Below, in pieces: positions 24,615-36,859 of a DNA stretch of 64,000 bases. The stretch is from Melastoma dodecandrum (Eukaryota; Streptophyta; Magnoliopsida; Myrtales; Melastomataceae). The first letter of the stretch is position 1. The number at the start of each line of letters is the position of its first letter. The DNA is taken from NCBI GenBank assembly GCA_029817715.1, contig JARUPY010000606.1, positions 5,084,001 to 5,148,000 on the forward strand. The letters run 5' to 3'. A program made the position numbers and the translations under genes. Under the pieces are notes generated by a model that was not told the origin of the DNA, made no database searches, and saw only the letters and a list, made by a program, of their open reading frames with translations.

Positions 24615-27600
24615 AGAGAACTCAGAGAGGGAGAGGCTGAGGTTCTCTCATGTGCATTTTGCGTCCCTGTTAATTCTTATCACTGAGTAGAGACTGTGAT
24701 TTCAGTAATATCCTTTCGATATCGAGTGTGAGTGAAACTGTAAATTAGGACTGTATGATGCAAACAATCAAATCGAATTCATAGTTATAGATTTGGAAAA
24801 CCACAGGTTTCTTGGACAGAAGGCCAGCCGTTTCGGAATACAACTATTTGGACCGACGTAATGAGTATGAGTGGACAAAATGTACTACACATTCCTAAGT
24901 ATGCAACGAGAGAAGGCGAGGGACTAGTAAGATTTCGTTACATTTTCAGCTAAAACATGAGGGACTGCTCCTCGCGATAATCATAGATCGTGAGTGTCTG
25001 AGTTCCGAATCTCGGCGGTCTATGCCGAGGAAGAAAGTAGATCACCAGAAGAGGAAGAAGCCTTTGAGTTCCGAATCTTGGCGGTCTTTCCCTTCCCTTT
25101 TTTCATTTTTCCATTGACGGAGGAGGCATCGGGTGCTCTTCCTTTTTTTCGCTTTCTCTCCTTTTTTTGCGACAGCACTTTCACCTCGCATTCCACCTCT
25201 CCGGATCATCTGTGATACTTATCTATCTTCGAACACGGATCCGCATAGAGACCGATTTCGGAAACAAAGAGAAAGAAACACAACCCGAGAAAATTGGGCA
25301 AATGCAAATACATATCAAACACGTTCCTTTCCTTCCTAATTGAATGGTACTAAAATTATCTGATCAGGGGTCATGTTTTTCATTTGATCATTTGAATGAA
25401 AAAAACAGTGAAACAAGTGGGCCTGCGTAACACCGTCTTGCTGCCCCCCCGCCAGGCACAGGGAAGTCGTCGTCTGTTGCTTCGATGGTGGTTTTGTTAT
25501 GAGGTGGTGGGAGAAGATGAAGAAGAAGAAGATAAGAAGGCATTTTCATTGGATTGAAGCAGAATGACGTACAAGATAGATGCGATAACAAAGAACGATG
25601 CGTAATAATGAGGTCATGAAAACAATGGGCTTCTTCGGTAGAAGTTCTGGACATTGTGAAAGGTCATAAGATTTTACAAGAAAACTTACGGGGTTTCTTA
25701 ATAACCTGCAAAATATGAATAAAGGTTAATCAAAATAGACGAAGTACAACCCCTTATTCATTGAACAATTATATGTTCAACTACTTCATTGTATAACCCT
25801 CTAACTAAATTTTGTTCCTTCGTCGTGACACAACCCGTCAGAATCAAGTCGACCAGAGGACTTTACCTCACATACTAAATCCGACATTCGGGAATGCTCT
25901 ATTTTAGCCCCCTTTTTATACGCCAGGCAAGGATTATATCGCATTGCGAATTGCCTTTTCTTTAGCCTTCCGCGATTACAGATCCGTTCCATCCGATCAT
26001 ATCGCACACAAACCCCTTCCGTTCGTATTTCTCTCTGGACCAACGTCCGTCTCGGTCTTTCCGCCCACAGGCTCGTCACGAATTTATCCAAGGTCGGACT
26101 CAATCATCCGAGTCTCCTTGTTTATGAACTCTCGAGGAAAACAAATTCAACTTTTCAAATGGTTCATAACGCAAATTCGTCAATTTCATCATAAGCCGAG
26201 GAGTAACCAGAAGTAATTAGATAACTCAACCCCAAGGCCAACGGGCACAGACAAACTCAGTTGCAAATCTCAACTTCAAATTGCCTCAGAAACCAAATTT
26301 CAATTTCCTTATCGCAACCACAATAATTGATTTATCAAAGGCACCAGAGAATGGAGCAATCATCAAGCTGAACACGTGCCATTGATTTCTAATCTTCAAT
26401 TTCCAATTCGTTGCTCGGGAACCCAATTCACACTCATTATTGTAGCCACAGTGAAGAATGACAACGATTCCCAACCATCGCAATGTAAAGGACTATGATT
26501 CCCAATCCCTTAACGCATTCATGAAATCAAGGGACGCACTTACTCAACGGACACTCGGACCCACGCACAGCACAAGTGTTCAAATCGTCATGAACAACAA
26601 AGACGGAGACAACCGAGAACAGAGGACAAAGGGGGGAGTAAGACGTACACAAGCCCGACGAAGACTGAACACGGACAGAGGTGGGAGAAGAAAGGGCAGG
26701 CGCACATTCAGCAACCCGTCGACTCAGACGAGAGCGAACCAACCTACCTGACCCTCCCCTAGAACTCCTACCCCAACACATTCAGCCGGAAGGAATCGTC
26801 GGCTTCGCGAGCGATCAAAAAAGGAAACCATCCAGGGGAAGGACGGCTGCCATGTTCTAGGGATGAAGATCGATTCCCTCAAGATACATAGGTCCCGTTC
26901 CCCTCCGAATACGGTAGAACACAACCTCACGAAGCCGAGTTCCACAATGGCCACATCGCAGAGCACTAAGTCGTCGCAACGTCCACAAAAATTCAGACTC
27001 ACACAGTTGCAACACCGACCCTCACCACACAGCAGCAAGACGACAACGGCGAATCTACCGAGGCAGCAAGTTCTTAAAGAATACGAGAAGGAAAACGAGG
27101 GGTAAAGGTCGTACCTTGTTCCACTTCCTCCACACAAGACTTGGAGCTCTCTTCGTCTCCGCACCACCTCACTTGGAGTTGGACGTTTCAGCTCCTCTTC
27201 TCTCGAAATTTCGTAAGAGGACCCAGCTTGGATGGCTATGCATAGATCACGATAATTCTTCTCTTCTTCTTCTCACCTTTTCTTTTCTTCTTTTCTCTGA
27301 ATCCACTCCCCCCCCCCCTTCTTTCCTTTTCTTTTTCTGTCTCCCGAGTGCCTTCAGGGAGTTGGGATTTTTATTTCCTTCCCTTGGCTTGTGGGGGAAG
27401 CTTCCCTCATCCCAATGTAAGCATGAGGTGTATTTGTATAACCCCCACACACGTAATTTCCATAAGCAAGCAAGTCTTTTAAAATTTGTTTAGTATATAT
27501 AAATTTATTTATATATTTTTTTGTTCGTTACACATTGTTGTTGTCGTTGTCTGTGTTCACGTCCTGTACCATAAGCAAGTTCTTGTACCATGGCTGCCTA

Positions 27601-28558
27601 TTCATTTGGGAAGAGGTGGACATTAGCGAGCATCCTCCTGGGCGACGAACTTATGAGTTTGAATGTCAATACTCCAGAGATGGGATGAGAAACCTACATA
27701 AAAGCTGGATATGACAAAATTTTCCAGCAAAATGAAGGGGCAGAGAGCAAATCAAACAAGCATGCATCGTCAGCTCAGCCAGCGCAGAGCTGCTGAGCTT
27801 GTTGGAAATAATCTCGCACCGCATAAACAACGCTTAATAGAAATTAAGAAAGTTAATTATTAAAATAATTATATTTTCCCAAAAATTATTAAATTTTTTT
27901 TTTTAAAAAATCACTTTTTTTATTTAAGGGATTTTCATTAACTTATCCACAAGCTTTGCTGATGTGAGAATTAGGTGGTAATTGAATTAAATTTAAGCGA
28001 TTTTCAACAACTTTTCCATAAGCTTGTGAAAGATTAGGTGGGAATGGAATTAATTGCAGCTTAAGAGGATTGAGAAATTTTGACCAAATGATTTTGAGTT
28101 CTGTAAAAGGAAAAATAATATGGAGGAAACGTGAAAAGAGTGATCATCCAGGCCAATTCTCTCGTTGCCGGACAGATCCTGACGGAGGCATAGCGTGTCT
28201 GCCGGTAATCAACTACGACTGATAGAGCCGGGACACAAGACAGAGTCAAGGATCAAGGCTGAGTTCAGTTCAGCCTCCCAGCAATTCCTTGATGATCCTC
28301 TTAGTTGGCTCGGTCTTTTGACTGTTTCGATGTGGTTCAGTCATCGGTATGGAATACGATCGTGTGATGAATCATGACGGCCTTCGTCGCCAACCGGCCA
28401 TGTCGGCTAGCGACTAGATACCTTTTTTATCGCGTGCGGAGTCCAAGATTTAAACACATTAATTCGATGCGAGACGTTAAAAACTGAGATACTGTTGCTT
28501 TATTCCACTGGCGACAAACCGGGAAGTCGCAGATAACAAGGGAGGTTCTGATTGTCGT
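24615..28558. other. Long intergenic region with no firm gene
   Basis: About 3.9 kb. Open frames exist on both strands but none resembles a known family. A Lys-rich minus-strand frame at about 25020-25200 (ending GDLLSSSA) could be a last exon, and a leader-like segment with donor ACAAG|GTACGA lies near 27110 on the same strand, so an unrecognised minus-strand gene or non-coding transcript is possible. CT-rich tracts occur at 27250-27340, AT-rich sequence at 27480-27530 and 27840-28080, including a tandem repeat listed separately. Confidence 0.35.
27928..28065. repeat. Two degenerate 69-bp tandem copies
   Basis: 27928-27996 and 27997-28065 align: both have GATTTTCA-AC(A), TTTTCCA or TTATCCA, CA(T)AAGCTT, GATTAGGTGG or AATTAGGTGG, then AATTGAATTAA or AATGGAATTAA. 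The copies differ by scattered substitutions and small gaps. Function unknown. Confidence 0.6.
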
Positions 28559-29269
28559 CTAGTTATCGAATATCTCTGGCCAAAAGCTGTCATAAAGGTC
28601 GGCGAAGTTGAAGTCGTTGTCCATGAATGGATTGATAGTGTCATCTGCAGCGGACAATTCATCGTCAGAAAGCAGGAGGGTGATGTCAGGGGTCATCATT
28701 GGCTGGACAGGCAGGGATTGATCCACCGGAGGAGATTCCCCTTGTGGTTGCAGCAGTTGGGTGGACTCTGCGGCCGCTCCCTTCTCCTCCATCTCCTCCA
28801 GCATTTCGATCCTCTTGTGGATCTTCCCCAGGGTGTCGTCGATGATGTAGCGCAGGTTTTTCAGCTCCGACAGAGGAAGGGACGACACCGGGATCTCCAT
28901 GCTCAAGCAGCGGTACATGAGCAGAGTCAGCTCCTTCTCCCTGGTGTCACGGATCAGCTCCATCTTCTGTGCCTGTGCCTTGGCCACCCTCCCCTTGATG
29001 TAGTCCTCGAGACTGGTCCTCCTCTTGGCACGCTCCATCTCGGGCACTTCCTTGTAATTTCTCAGCATATCATGAACCATAGCGTCAGAAGGTGGCCATA
29101 CCTCAGGCTCCTTATCGAACATGCTCCAGATCACGAAGCACACATTGATGTCGCAGAGGGTGCTGAGCTCGCTCGCCTTCTTGAACAGGCCCTTCTTCCT
29201 CTTGGTGAAGATGGCCTTCCTCGCAGCGTTGTTGGCAACGAACTCGAGAGGCAGCCTCCTCCTGGTCAT
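28559..29269 (-). CDS. Type I MADS-box transcription factor, M-gamma class
   Basis: Intronless, 236 residues from the ATG at 29269; an upstream in-frame ATG at 29374 has no family support. The MADS domain fills residues 1-60: MTRRRLPLEFVANNAARKAI, KRKKGLFKKASELSTLCDIN and PEVWPPSDAMVHDMLRNYK, the M-gamma pattern of AGL80/AGL36-like proteins. A helical segment (about 85-160) follows and then an acidic C-terminus with no K-box. M-gamma factors act in female gametophyte and endosperm, often paired with M-alpha partners. The lack of introns is normal for type I. Confidence 0.92.
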   Translation of the reverse strand: MTRRRLPLEFVANNAARKAIFTKRKKGLFKKASELSTLCDINVCFVIWSMFDKEPEVWPPSDAMVHDMLRNYKEVPEMERAKRRTSLEDYIKGRVAKAQAQKMELIRDTREKELTLLMYRCLSMEIPVSSLPLSELKNLRYIIDDTLGKIHKRIEMLEEMEEKGAAAESTQLLQPQGESPPVDQSLPVQPMMTPDITLLLSDDELSAADDTINPFMDNDFNFADLYDSFWPEIFDN

Positions 29270-29350
29270 GATTCCGCGGGAAATCGCAATTCGACCGAGG
29301 GAAGACTGGGACTGCCTTTTCTGTGTCTGGCCCTCTTGAGAACCACCGAA

Positions 29351-29356
29351 TTTATA
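29351..29356 (-). promoter_or_regulatory. Candidate TATA box for the MADS gene
   Basis: TATAAA on the minus strand, 82 bases upstream of the chosen ATG. It supports the downstream start codon, since the alternative ATG at 29374 would lie upstream of this TATA. Confidence 0.4.
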
Positions 29357-29595
29357 GTGCAGGCATGGCATCAAGCAGTGGACACAAATCGTGACTCTAA
29401 ATCACACTATACGCCTTGGCCGCCTATTGTCGATATTCGCCATTAATGTGGCTGGTTGGCATTTGTCCATTACAGCTTGCAATAGACGGAGTTATACGAA
29501 TACTGGACGTCTATACGGCCTCATGTTGCGTGAATCATTTAAATTATGCTTTTTCGTATTCGATTTGTCCCCGACTAAAGAAGGATAGAGCACTT

Positions 29596-30201
29596 TCACA
29601 AGGCTTTTTGGCTGTATCCAAGCAACTGCTCGCTCAAGCAGAAGAAGGAATACGCCATGACATGATCCGACGCCGGACATAATTTCGCATTCATTTGCGT
29701 CTCGATTTGTAAACTACCCGTCAGTAATGTTGCGGTTTCTTCAATCAGCGTACCTAAGAACGATTCAATTGTGATGGGGATTATATCATTTAAACGAGAA
29801 GATGTCTGTGGCAGATCAAGCATGTTAGACAGATCGGAAAGAACCTGCGAAAGAGTGATGTCTTTTTGGACATGGCCAACTGAGTTGTCCGCAAAAAAGA
29901 CGTGATAGAAACTTGCAATCAAATTACCCTGCGCTTTGGATCTTACCCCATTTACGTACAGAGATGACGATATGGGCAGCGGCCGGAGCATCATTACAAC
30001 AGAGTTCGAGTTAATACCATCAATAGTAGCCCCAGCTGGGCTGATACACATCAAAAGAGAGATCTCGGTTGATCTTGCCTGTGGGAGATGCCAAACAATC
30101 AAACAACAGCAACAAGAAGAAAAGAAACTAGGCGGAAAATGTATAACCACAACACGACCCGCGTAGATTCTAGCATTACCCTGCTGATATCCTGTTCCCA
30201 A
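29596..30201 (-). other. Unassigned open frame of 201 codons
   Basis: A stop-free minus-strand frame between the MADS and NPF genes. It includes ATIDGINSNSVVMMLRPL and DLSNMLDLPQTSSRL. I recognise no domain. Its length is above what chance usually gives in this base composition, but the N-terminal part (a Cys/Phe-rich run) looks non-coding. It may be a relic, part of an unseen transcript, or chance. Confidence 0.25.
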
Positions 30202-30308
30202 ATCTTTGCTAAATTGAAGTATCCGGCACTTCTAGTTGTGACAGAAAAGGGAACTGTCTTGATGGTCATTACTGTAGATTCTCGCTTTCTTTGCAGATTC
30301 CTTATCTA

Positions 30309-32523
30309 TCAAGCAATGGCCAGGACTTCTTTACCATTTCCAGGAGGGACGGTAGTGGAAGGTTCATCGACCTTGAAGGCTGCTTCTCGAGCATTGACGG
30401 GGAAGGCGTTTGGAGGTTCATTTTCTGCGCGTTGGGTATGCGGTATCAAATCTGGATCATCTGCTTTATACTTGTACCACGAAGTGGCGAAGAGGTAGGC
30501 CACAAAGTTGAGCACGCTGATGATGGCCAGGAAGTAATAGAATAAGTCTAAGTTGTTCTTGTTGATGTCGAGCCCTTGCAGCCATCCCTGTTTGCTGGGA
30601 GTCACCCGTTCTGTCACGAAATTTATGACGTTGACGAAGATAGAACTCAGGAAGTAGCCCAAGGAGAAGGACAACCAGGTGAACGATGTCGAGAGTGATT
30701 TCATCCCGGCTGGGGCCTCCTTGTAGAAGAATTCCAGCATGCCCGCCAGCGTGAACATGTCCGCGATCCCGAAAATGCAGTACTGGAAGGTTATCCAGAA
30801 GAGGCTTATAGGGTGACGCGGATCTTTATTCGCCCGGTCTCTTCGCCTCACCTCGACTACACCTGCTATCGTCATGGAAATAACAGCCAGGACAAGGCCT
30901 ACACCTACACGCTGAAGCCGTGTGATCCCAGATGGATGACCCGTGAACTTGCGGGCAAAGGGTACGAAGATGAACTCATACATGGGGATCAGGATCGACA
31001 TGAAGATGAGGGGGATTATGGGGATCGAGGGAGTTGGAACCTTGAAGGAGCCAAGATGAGGATTCATGAGCCGACCCTGTTGGACAGAGAATGTCTGCAG
31101 TTGGGCTAAGCATGTGTTCATCAGGATGGTGGCTGCTAAGATGGGCAACATTCTGGCGAGGACCTTAACCTCTTCGACTTGGGTCACCGTGCAAACCTTC
31201 CACGGCTTCAGGTTTGGTTCCCTCGTCAAGATAGCCGCTTTGTCAAGGAATCTGCTCCAAAATGGGAGACTCTGATCGTTATTGCTTCCGACGGACCTTT
31301 TGTAATAATCTTCGTTAATCATCACTGATACAATGTATATAACCAACCTGAATTGTTCTGTATGTGCGATTCTGTTCTCCGAAGCTAGAATCGACTCCTT
31401 GTTGCTAATCTCATACAATTCGGATGCACTTTCCGGGATAGGGAGCTTTCTGTTCTTAAAAGCCAGAAATATCACCTGAAATAAGACAAGGGAAGTTCTG
31501 GAAGAGTAGGAATCTGCCTGGAGAGAAATTCCGACAAACATGTTCGAGAGACTCATACCTGCGCAATCCTGATGATTGGACTGTCATTGGGTCGTTGGAG
31601 CCGATATAAAGGCTTTCCACTGGCGAGAACGATAAGACCGACGAAGGTTGAGATTGTGGCTATCATGAAACCCCAGTGCCAACCTTTATTCAGGTCTACC
31701 CAAACAATGGCCGTGACCCCGATCGATGATCCGATGGTGCTGCTCAGGATGAGCCAGTTGAAGAAGGTTGCTAAATCCTTGGCTTCGACTGGGTCCCTCT
31801 GATCAAACTGGTCTGCACCAAGCGCTGGCAGGGCTCCCCTTACCCCACCTGTTCCCAGTGCATACAGGCTTAGTGTGACGTAGAAATACAGCGACTTCCC
31901 CCCGGAAAGGCAGCTCGACTTCCCACAAGCGTCTGGCTGCAGTTGCTTAGAACGAGCTTCGATGGTCAGCATCGCCAGTGCCTACACTCGAGGTAATGCT
32001 TTTATCCGATCGCCTCCTCTATTGCTGCCGAACAGGGAAAAGAACAACACACTGCCATAAAAAACCGTACCAGTATCTCAATAGCCCCGAAGATCAGACA
32101 GGTGGTGAGTCTGCTCAGGTACGTATCGGAAATGAAGCCGCCTAGGAGGCTGAGCAGGAAACACGATCCCAGTAAGTTGGTGAGGGTGTTGGATGCGGTC
32201 GACACGTCGAAGTGCATGACTAGGAGGAAGTACAGCACAAGGGTGGACATGTTCGCCACGAATCCCATGTTATCGAGCCCGATCAACACTGTCCGAATCG
32301 CCAAAGAAACAACAACACGTCAGTCCTCCGAACACAACAATCGAGCAAGCAAAACGGGCAGGAGCCACCGAAGATGAAGGAAGAGGCACTGAATCCTCCT
32401 CTCTTCTTCTTCTTCTCATCCCTCCACTGCAACTCCTCCTGCGCATAACACAGACTGGTGTCACTAATCCATTCTCCATTTTGGAGGAGGAAAGGGAGTA
32501 AAGCGATAAGAGGAAATCACCAT
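30309..32523 (-). CDS. NRT1/PTR family (NPF4-like) transporter
   Basis: Six coding exons on the minus strand: 32523-32521 (ATG only), 32438-32369, 32288-32071, 31981-31559, 31475-31348, 31251-30309. They join in phase to 594 residues, typical of NPF. The protein begins MEELQWRDEKKKKRGGF, then FIFVLIGLDNMGFVANM (first membrane helix) and LLGGFISDTYLSR. The twelve-helix MFS/POT fold is broken by the usual basic central loop. YALGTGGVRGALPALGADQF and FWITFQYCIFGIADMFTLAG are POT-type blocks. The proton-coupling ExxER motif of helix 1 is not present, as in the NPF4 clade that carries ABA, gibberellin and some nitrate. Substrate cannot be assigned. The first exon is inferred from ATG|GTGATT and GCGCAG|GAGGAG and is the least certain part. 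Confidence 0.85.
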
Positions 32524-35500
32524 GTCGAAGATGATGAAGTGGAACTCAGTGGAGATTCAACCGCTCGCGCGTCTTTTTAATGGAGACAGAGTCATTCGAG
32601 GCCCCACCCACGTACACGTGACTGAAACAGGACCACACGCTCCCTCCACCATTTTCCCGGAGGAAAACTTGCAGGGGGAGGGGAAGATGTAGGCTTCAGG
32701 TGTGTTTTCCCATTCACTATTGATGTTCAAATTCCCCTGGCAATTAATATCTTTGTTGTAAGAGTAGGAGGAGGAGATGACCCCCAAGAAGGGCGGGCGA
32801 TTCTTGTTACTTGAGATTGTTTGCCATTTCGGTCACTGCCACGCAAAATGTGTACCTGTAATTTGAAAAAAGAAAATTTACGATTTTACGGATTTTGAAA
32901 ACTCGTCCTCTTTACATTTTAAGGGGCGCGTTTTCAAGACGCGTCATTTCGACGGTAAAATCGTATTTTACTAAACTTAGATCGTAATTTTTTTAAAAAT
33001 TAATCGTATTTTCGTACAAAACTCTTTATGTTTGTGATAACAATTTAAGAGCGTTTATATATTTATTTTTGAAAATTCTTAAAGCCAAATTTTTTCCAAC
33101 GTCAAAGAAAGTGTTCAAAGGAAAGGTACCATTATTATTATCGTCGTCAATCTAATTCTTCCGCCCTGTTGAAACCAAACCATTCCGGTTCGTTTGGTTT
33201 GGCAATCGATGGTGGCCTTGACATCAATTGTGTGTGTGTCCCCATCCCCCCTCTGTTGGATCGTGACGAGAGGCCCCTCCACATCAACCCAACCCCACCA
33301 TTAAGCAGCGTCTAACTCCAAATTATATCTCTTTGATCAGAAAGAGACGATCTCTCCCTTTCTTTTTGAAAAATGTGAACCTAAGCCCCCTCGTGTGCGT
33401 GTGCGTGTGTGTATTCCCGGCCCCCGGATAAGATTGTCGTCGTACTATAAAAAGAAAACACACACGCGCGTAACATCGCCAATAATTGAATTGTTCCATG
33501 AGCTAGCTGGGAATGTTTTCCCGTTGCCGCTGTATAATTCGATTAAGATTGTACAAAGTTCAGCTTTTTCGAATGGATCTGGATGTGATTGAAGTTGCCT
33601 GTGGGTGGCTGGATGGCTCACTCTCTAAATCCAGCAATCAATCAATCACACTAGTGGGTGGGTGGACACCTCCTTTCTATCCATCAGACTGTGTGTGATG
33701 TCCGTGACATCATCAAGAGGAGGACTCTGTGGGAAATAATACCTTTTCTTTTCGACCCCAATCCAATCCCCATGTCCACGTGCGGACCATTTTATCGAAA
33801 TTATAAAATTAAAAAATTTTGTTTTTGAATTTATATTTAAAAATATCGATTTTTTTAATTAAGAAATTTTAAAATTAAAAATCTTATTTCATAAAATAAT
33901 TTAATTTTTTTTACCCAGTATGAAACAATACTCAAAGTAGTATGCCTTTTTTTTTTTCTCCCATAAAAATATAATTGGAAAGTGACCACCATCCCCCATA
34001 TGTCAATTGTTGTAATAAAAAGCAAGAAGAAGAAGATAATGTCTAAAAACACGATGAAAAAGTCCATTGAATTTGGATCCAACAATAATTCTTTAATCAT
34101 TTGGGGGCGTGATCAAGTGGAGGAGGGAGTAGAGTAAGGCGGATAAATTATTGCATGATTTTTTATTAATTTATTATTATTTTCGAATCCCTCCGAATAA
34201 GCTCAAAGACAAATGAAATACCTAAACAGTGCGTCCTTACTTGATGGGATTCTTTCGTTTTGGTTATTACGAGCTTGGCCGATGGGTCGATTTCTTTCCC
34301 TGCTTCTCTCTCTCTCGCGGCTACCCGTTCGTTCGTGTAGTCTCCCCGGTTGCCTTGCCTGCTTATAAAGCTCGGGTTCTTCTCCCTAAGGTCCCAGACA
34401 TATGGCTCGGCAACAAATCCGGAATTGCAGCCTCCCGGATGGATTCGTCATCCTGACACACCAAAAACCGGTCCTCAGCGGTGAGGGGGAATTATTATCT
34501 CTGTTCTAAGCGAGCCGTGTCACCTGGATTCCGTGAGGAGTGCAGTGGGCTTACAGAAGATGATGGACAGGAAGTCCGCCAAGACCTATCGACGTATAAT
34601 ATATCATTGGTCAGGGCGGATTCCGTCGTCGTATCATTTATGACCCGTATGCCTTTCATGTTGCTCTTCGCTATCACTCTACTAATAGAAGCAACCAACA
34701 CTCTGGGAAGGGTGAACTCCCAACATATCCAGATTCAGACTACTGTTAGAAATAGTTAATGATTGAAAAACACACTTAGTCATCCTATAGAGCGCGTCGA
34801 AGCTTTTACTCGCCAAATTATTTGATCAATGTCCAAGTCATCGAGGATCTTCCCGAGCTGGCTCTGGCATCCAGAGCTGGTATTCACCGGCTGCTTCCGT
34901 TCTGCTCCTAACTTGGTAACCTCCAGTATCTTCCTGTGGAGGATCATCCCGTGTAGGGTATTCTTTTATGTTCCATGTTCGGTTTGCCCAGTTGGCCACC
35001 GAACATGGAGCGCTTGTTGCAGCACTATGCTAGTGTGCTGCAAGAAGCAGAGCAGCCTTGTGACCGAGCCCTCCCAACTCATGCACAGAAGACATCCACT
35101 AATTTACCGGGCAAGGTGAAGAACCCGAACAAAATCTTCTTCGGTTCTTGACCATCATGGAACATAACGAGATTGACGAAGGCTTTCTGATTCTGCAAAC
35201 AGCTGAACCCCACCCCCCACCCCCCCCAACCAGAAGCTTATCGATCACCTCCTCTCTTGATCACCCAGTCAACTTTGTCGAAGCAAACACTCGTCCCAGT
35301 AACCACTGCCTCAGAATCATATCGGTATGGGAGAAGATACTGGGATATTCAAATCCTAATTTAACCAAACATCACCCTAGAAGAGAAGTACAGACATTTC
35401 ATCAAGCCTGACATGGGGAGTGATTAAGATTCTCAAGGGAAAACCACTCACTACTTCTGTCGTAACCCAAGAATACGTTATGCGATAACAAGGAGGACAA

Positions 35501-36502
35501 GGATGGCGGATTGAACTTCTACTCCAACAACACCAGGGTACCCGAACCGCTCTTCCTCTAGTGGGAGGTTGGGTGGGGGGGGGGGGGGACAACATAAAAT
35601 TTATCATTATACCTGTACTGAAAATAATATAACATAGTAGAATGCAGAAAGAAGCATTGATTCCCAGGAATCATCTGACAACTCCTGGGATCAAATCCGT
35701 CTCTCTAGATCCGGCACATTAAAGGACGAGGGAGCAGCTGTACTTGTCATGTAAAACTAACAGAACTGGATTGAAACCAAAGGGATGTTCATGATTACAA
35801 CGTCGTTACCTGTCATGAGGCATTTCAAAGGATAATTTGCATAGCCACTTTGCCTGGTAACTTTGTAATGTTGACTTATGGGGGCTGGCGATGGGAAAGA
35901 ACAGATAATCCAAATGGTGAGTGAAAGTGTTGGATCTGAACTTCACCCGAATTTTGAAACGATCCCAGTTCTCCATCACTTAATAAATGTCCCTCCTAAG
36001 AATGTAGTGAATATTTGCTTCTTGCCTGTTCTCTTTCTAGAGGTGGGGCACCAGGGTTGGTAATATTGATGGTGGTTGTTGGATGTTAGCAGCAGCCTTC
36101 GAAACCTTTTATCATTGGCTTGATTATTGATTGCCCACTTTTGCCAGAAATTCCAAATTCAATGAGTAGGAAGAACATCAACATTGCCGTCGGCCTTAGG
36201 AACCCCCCCCTTCCCCCTCCTTCAAATGCAGCTCCCAAATTAACTCCCCTCTTTTCTAAAAGTGTCGGTGCAGCCAGCTCCATATTCATTCCTAGGCAGG
36301 CAGGAGTATGCGAATGTGAAGTCACTAATACCTTTTTTCTCTCTGGATGCGGCCGTGCAGAAGCATCAAATGTAAACAATGAACTTTGAATCATCACTCC
36401 AATCGGTCCCCAAGAACAGGATGGGAATAACAGTTCAACACCACAGACAAAGGAAGAAAAGCGAAAATAAGAAACAGAGGGGAGTCAGCATCTACTGAGT
36501 CC
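32524..36502. other. Intergenic region, about 4 kb
   Basis: 32524-33160 is the NPF upstream region. 32880-33120 and 33780-34220 are AT-rich. A CA/GT-type short repeat (GTGTGCGTGTGCGTG) lies near 33393. 34480-35120 contains short stop-free minus-strand frames (see findings) without an identified family. A G run lies at about 35571-35588. 35650-36500 shows nothing I can support. Confidence 0.4.
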
Positions 36503-36859
36503 TTATAAGAAGCAGGAAGAGAGTGACGAGGAGGAGGACCACCACAACCACCACCCCCAAAACCACCTACGGTGAACCTTACCGAGAACAATGTGGTGGT
36601 TGTTGTAACGACGATGGTGATGATAGAGGGGGAGGCACCTCGATCTTCTCATGTGGCAGAGATTAACTCGCTTCAGCCTCAGCTTCCTCAGCCTACAACT
36701 TGTCGACTTCACCTGGAACCAGATGACTCTCCTCGCCCGGCTCACTGACCTCCTCACCCTCTCAGCCAGTGTCCTCTTCCTACTGAACTGGTAGCTCCTC
36801 AGGAAGAGCTGCCTCTTCTCCATCATGGTGAAGTCTTGATGGTCCCGTAGTCGTTCCAT
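36503..36859 (-). CDS. Small Arg-rich uncharacterised plant protein, 118 residues
   Basis: Single-exon frame starting MERLRDHQDFTMMEKRQL. The block FLRSYQFSRKRTLAERVRR, then ARRVIWFQVKSTSCRLRKL, resembles a group of short basic plant proteins with RSYQFSRK near the N-terminus and a Ser-Cys-Phe end; here the end is SSLSSCFL. I recall the family only as uncharacterised. Translation may begin at the internal Met-Met (residues 12-13). The Trp/Gly-rich stretch before the end is unusual and could reflect drift. No signal peptide or domain known to me. Confidence 0.5.
   Translation of the reverse strand: MERLRDHQDFTMMEKRQLFLRSYQFSRKRTLAERVRRSVSRARRVIWFQVKSTSCRLRKLRLKRVNLCHMRRSRCLPLYHHHRRYNNHHIVLGKVHRRWFWGWWLWWSSSSSLSSCFL

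Noticed and set aside
25801..26110. Possible solo LTR starting at TGACACAACCCG
   Set aside because: Only a faint resemblance to LTR ends; no matching second end, target-site repeat or internal sequence could be found by eye.
26724..27167. 147-codon minus-strand Cys/Leu/Arg-rich frame
   Set aside because: Low-complexity composition, no domain, and it spans a likely leader segment with a splice donor rather than a coding exon.
28718..29446. 242-codon plus-strand frame
   Set aside because: Antisense to the MADS gene, which has a clear domain on the other strand.
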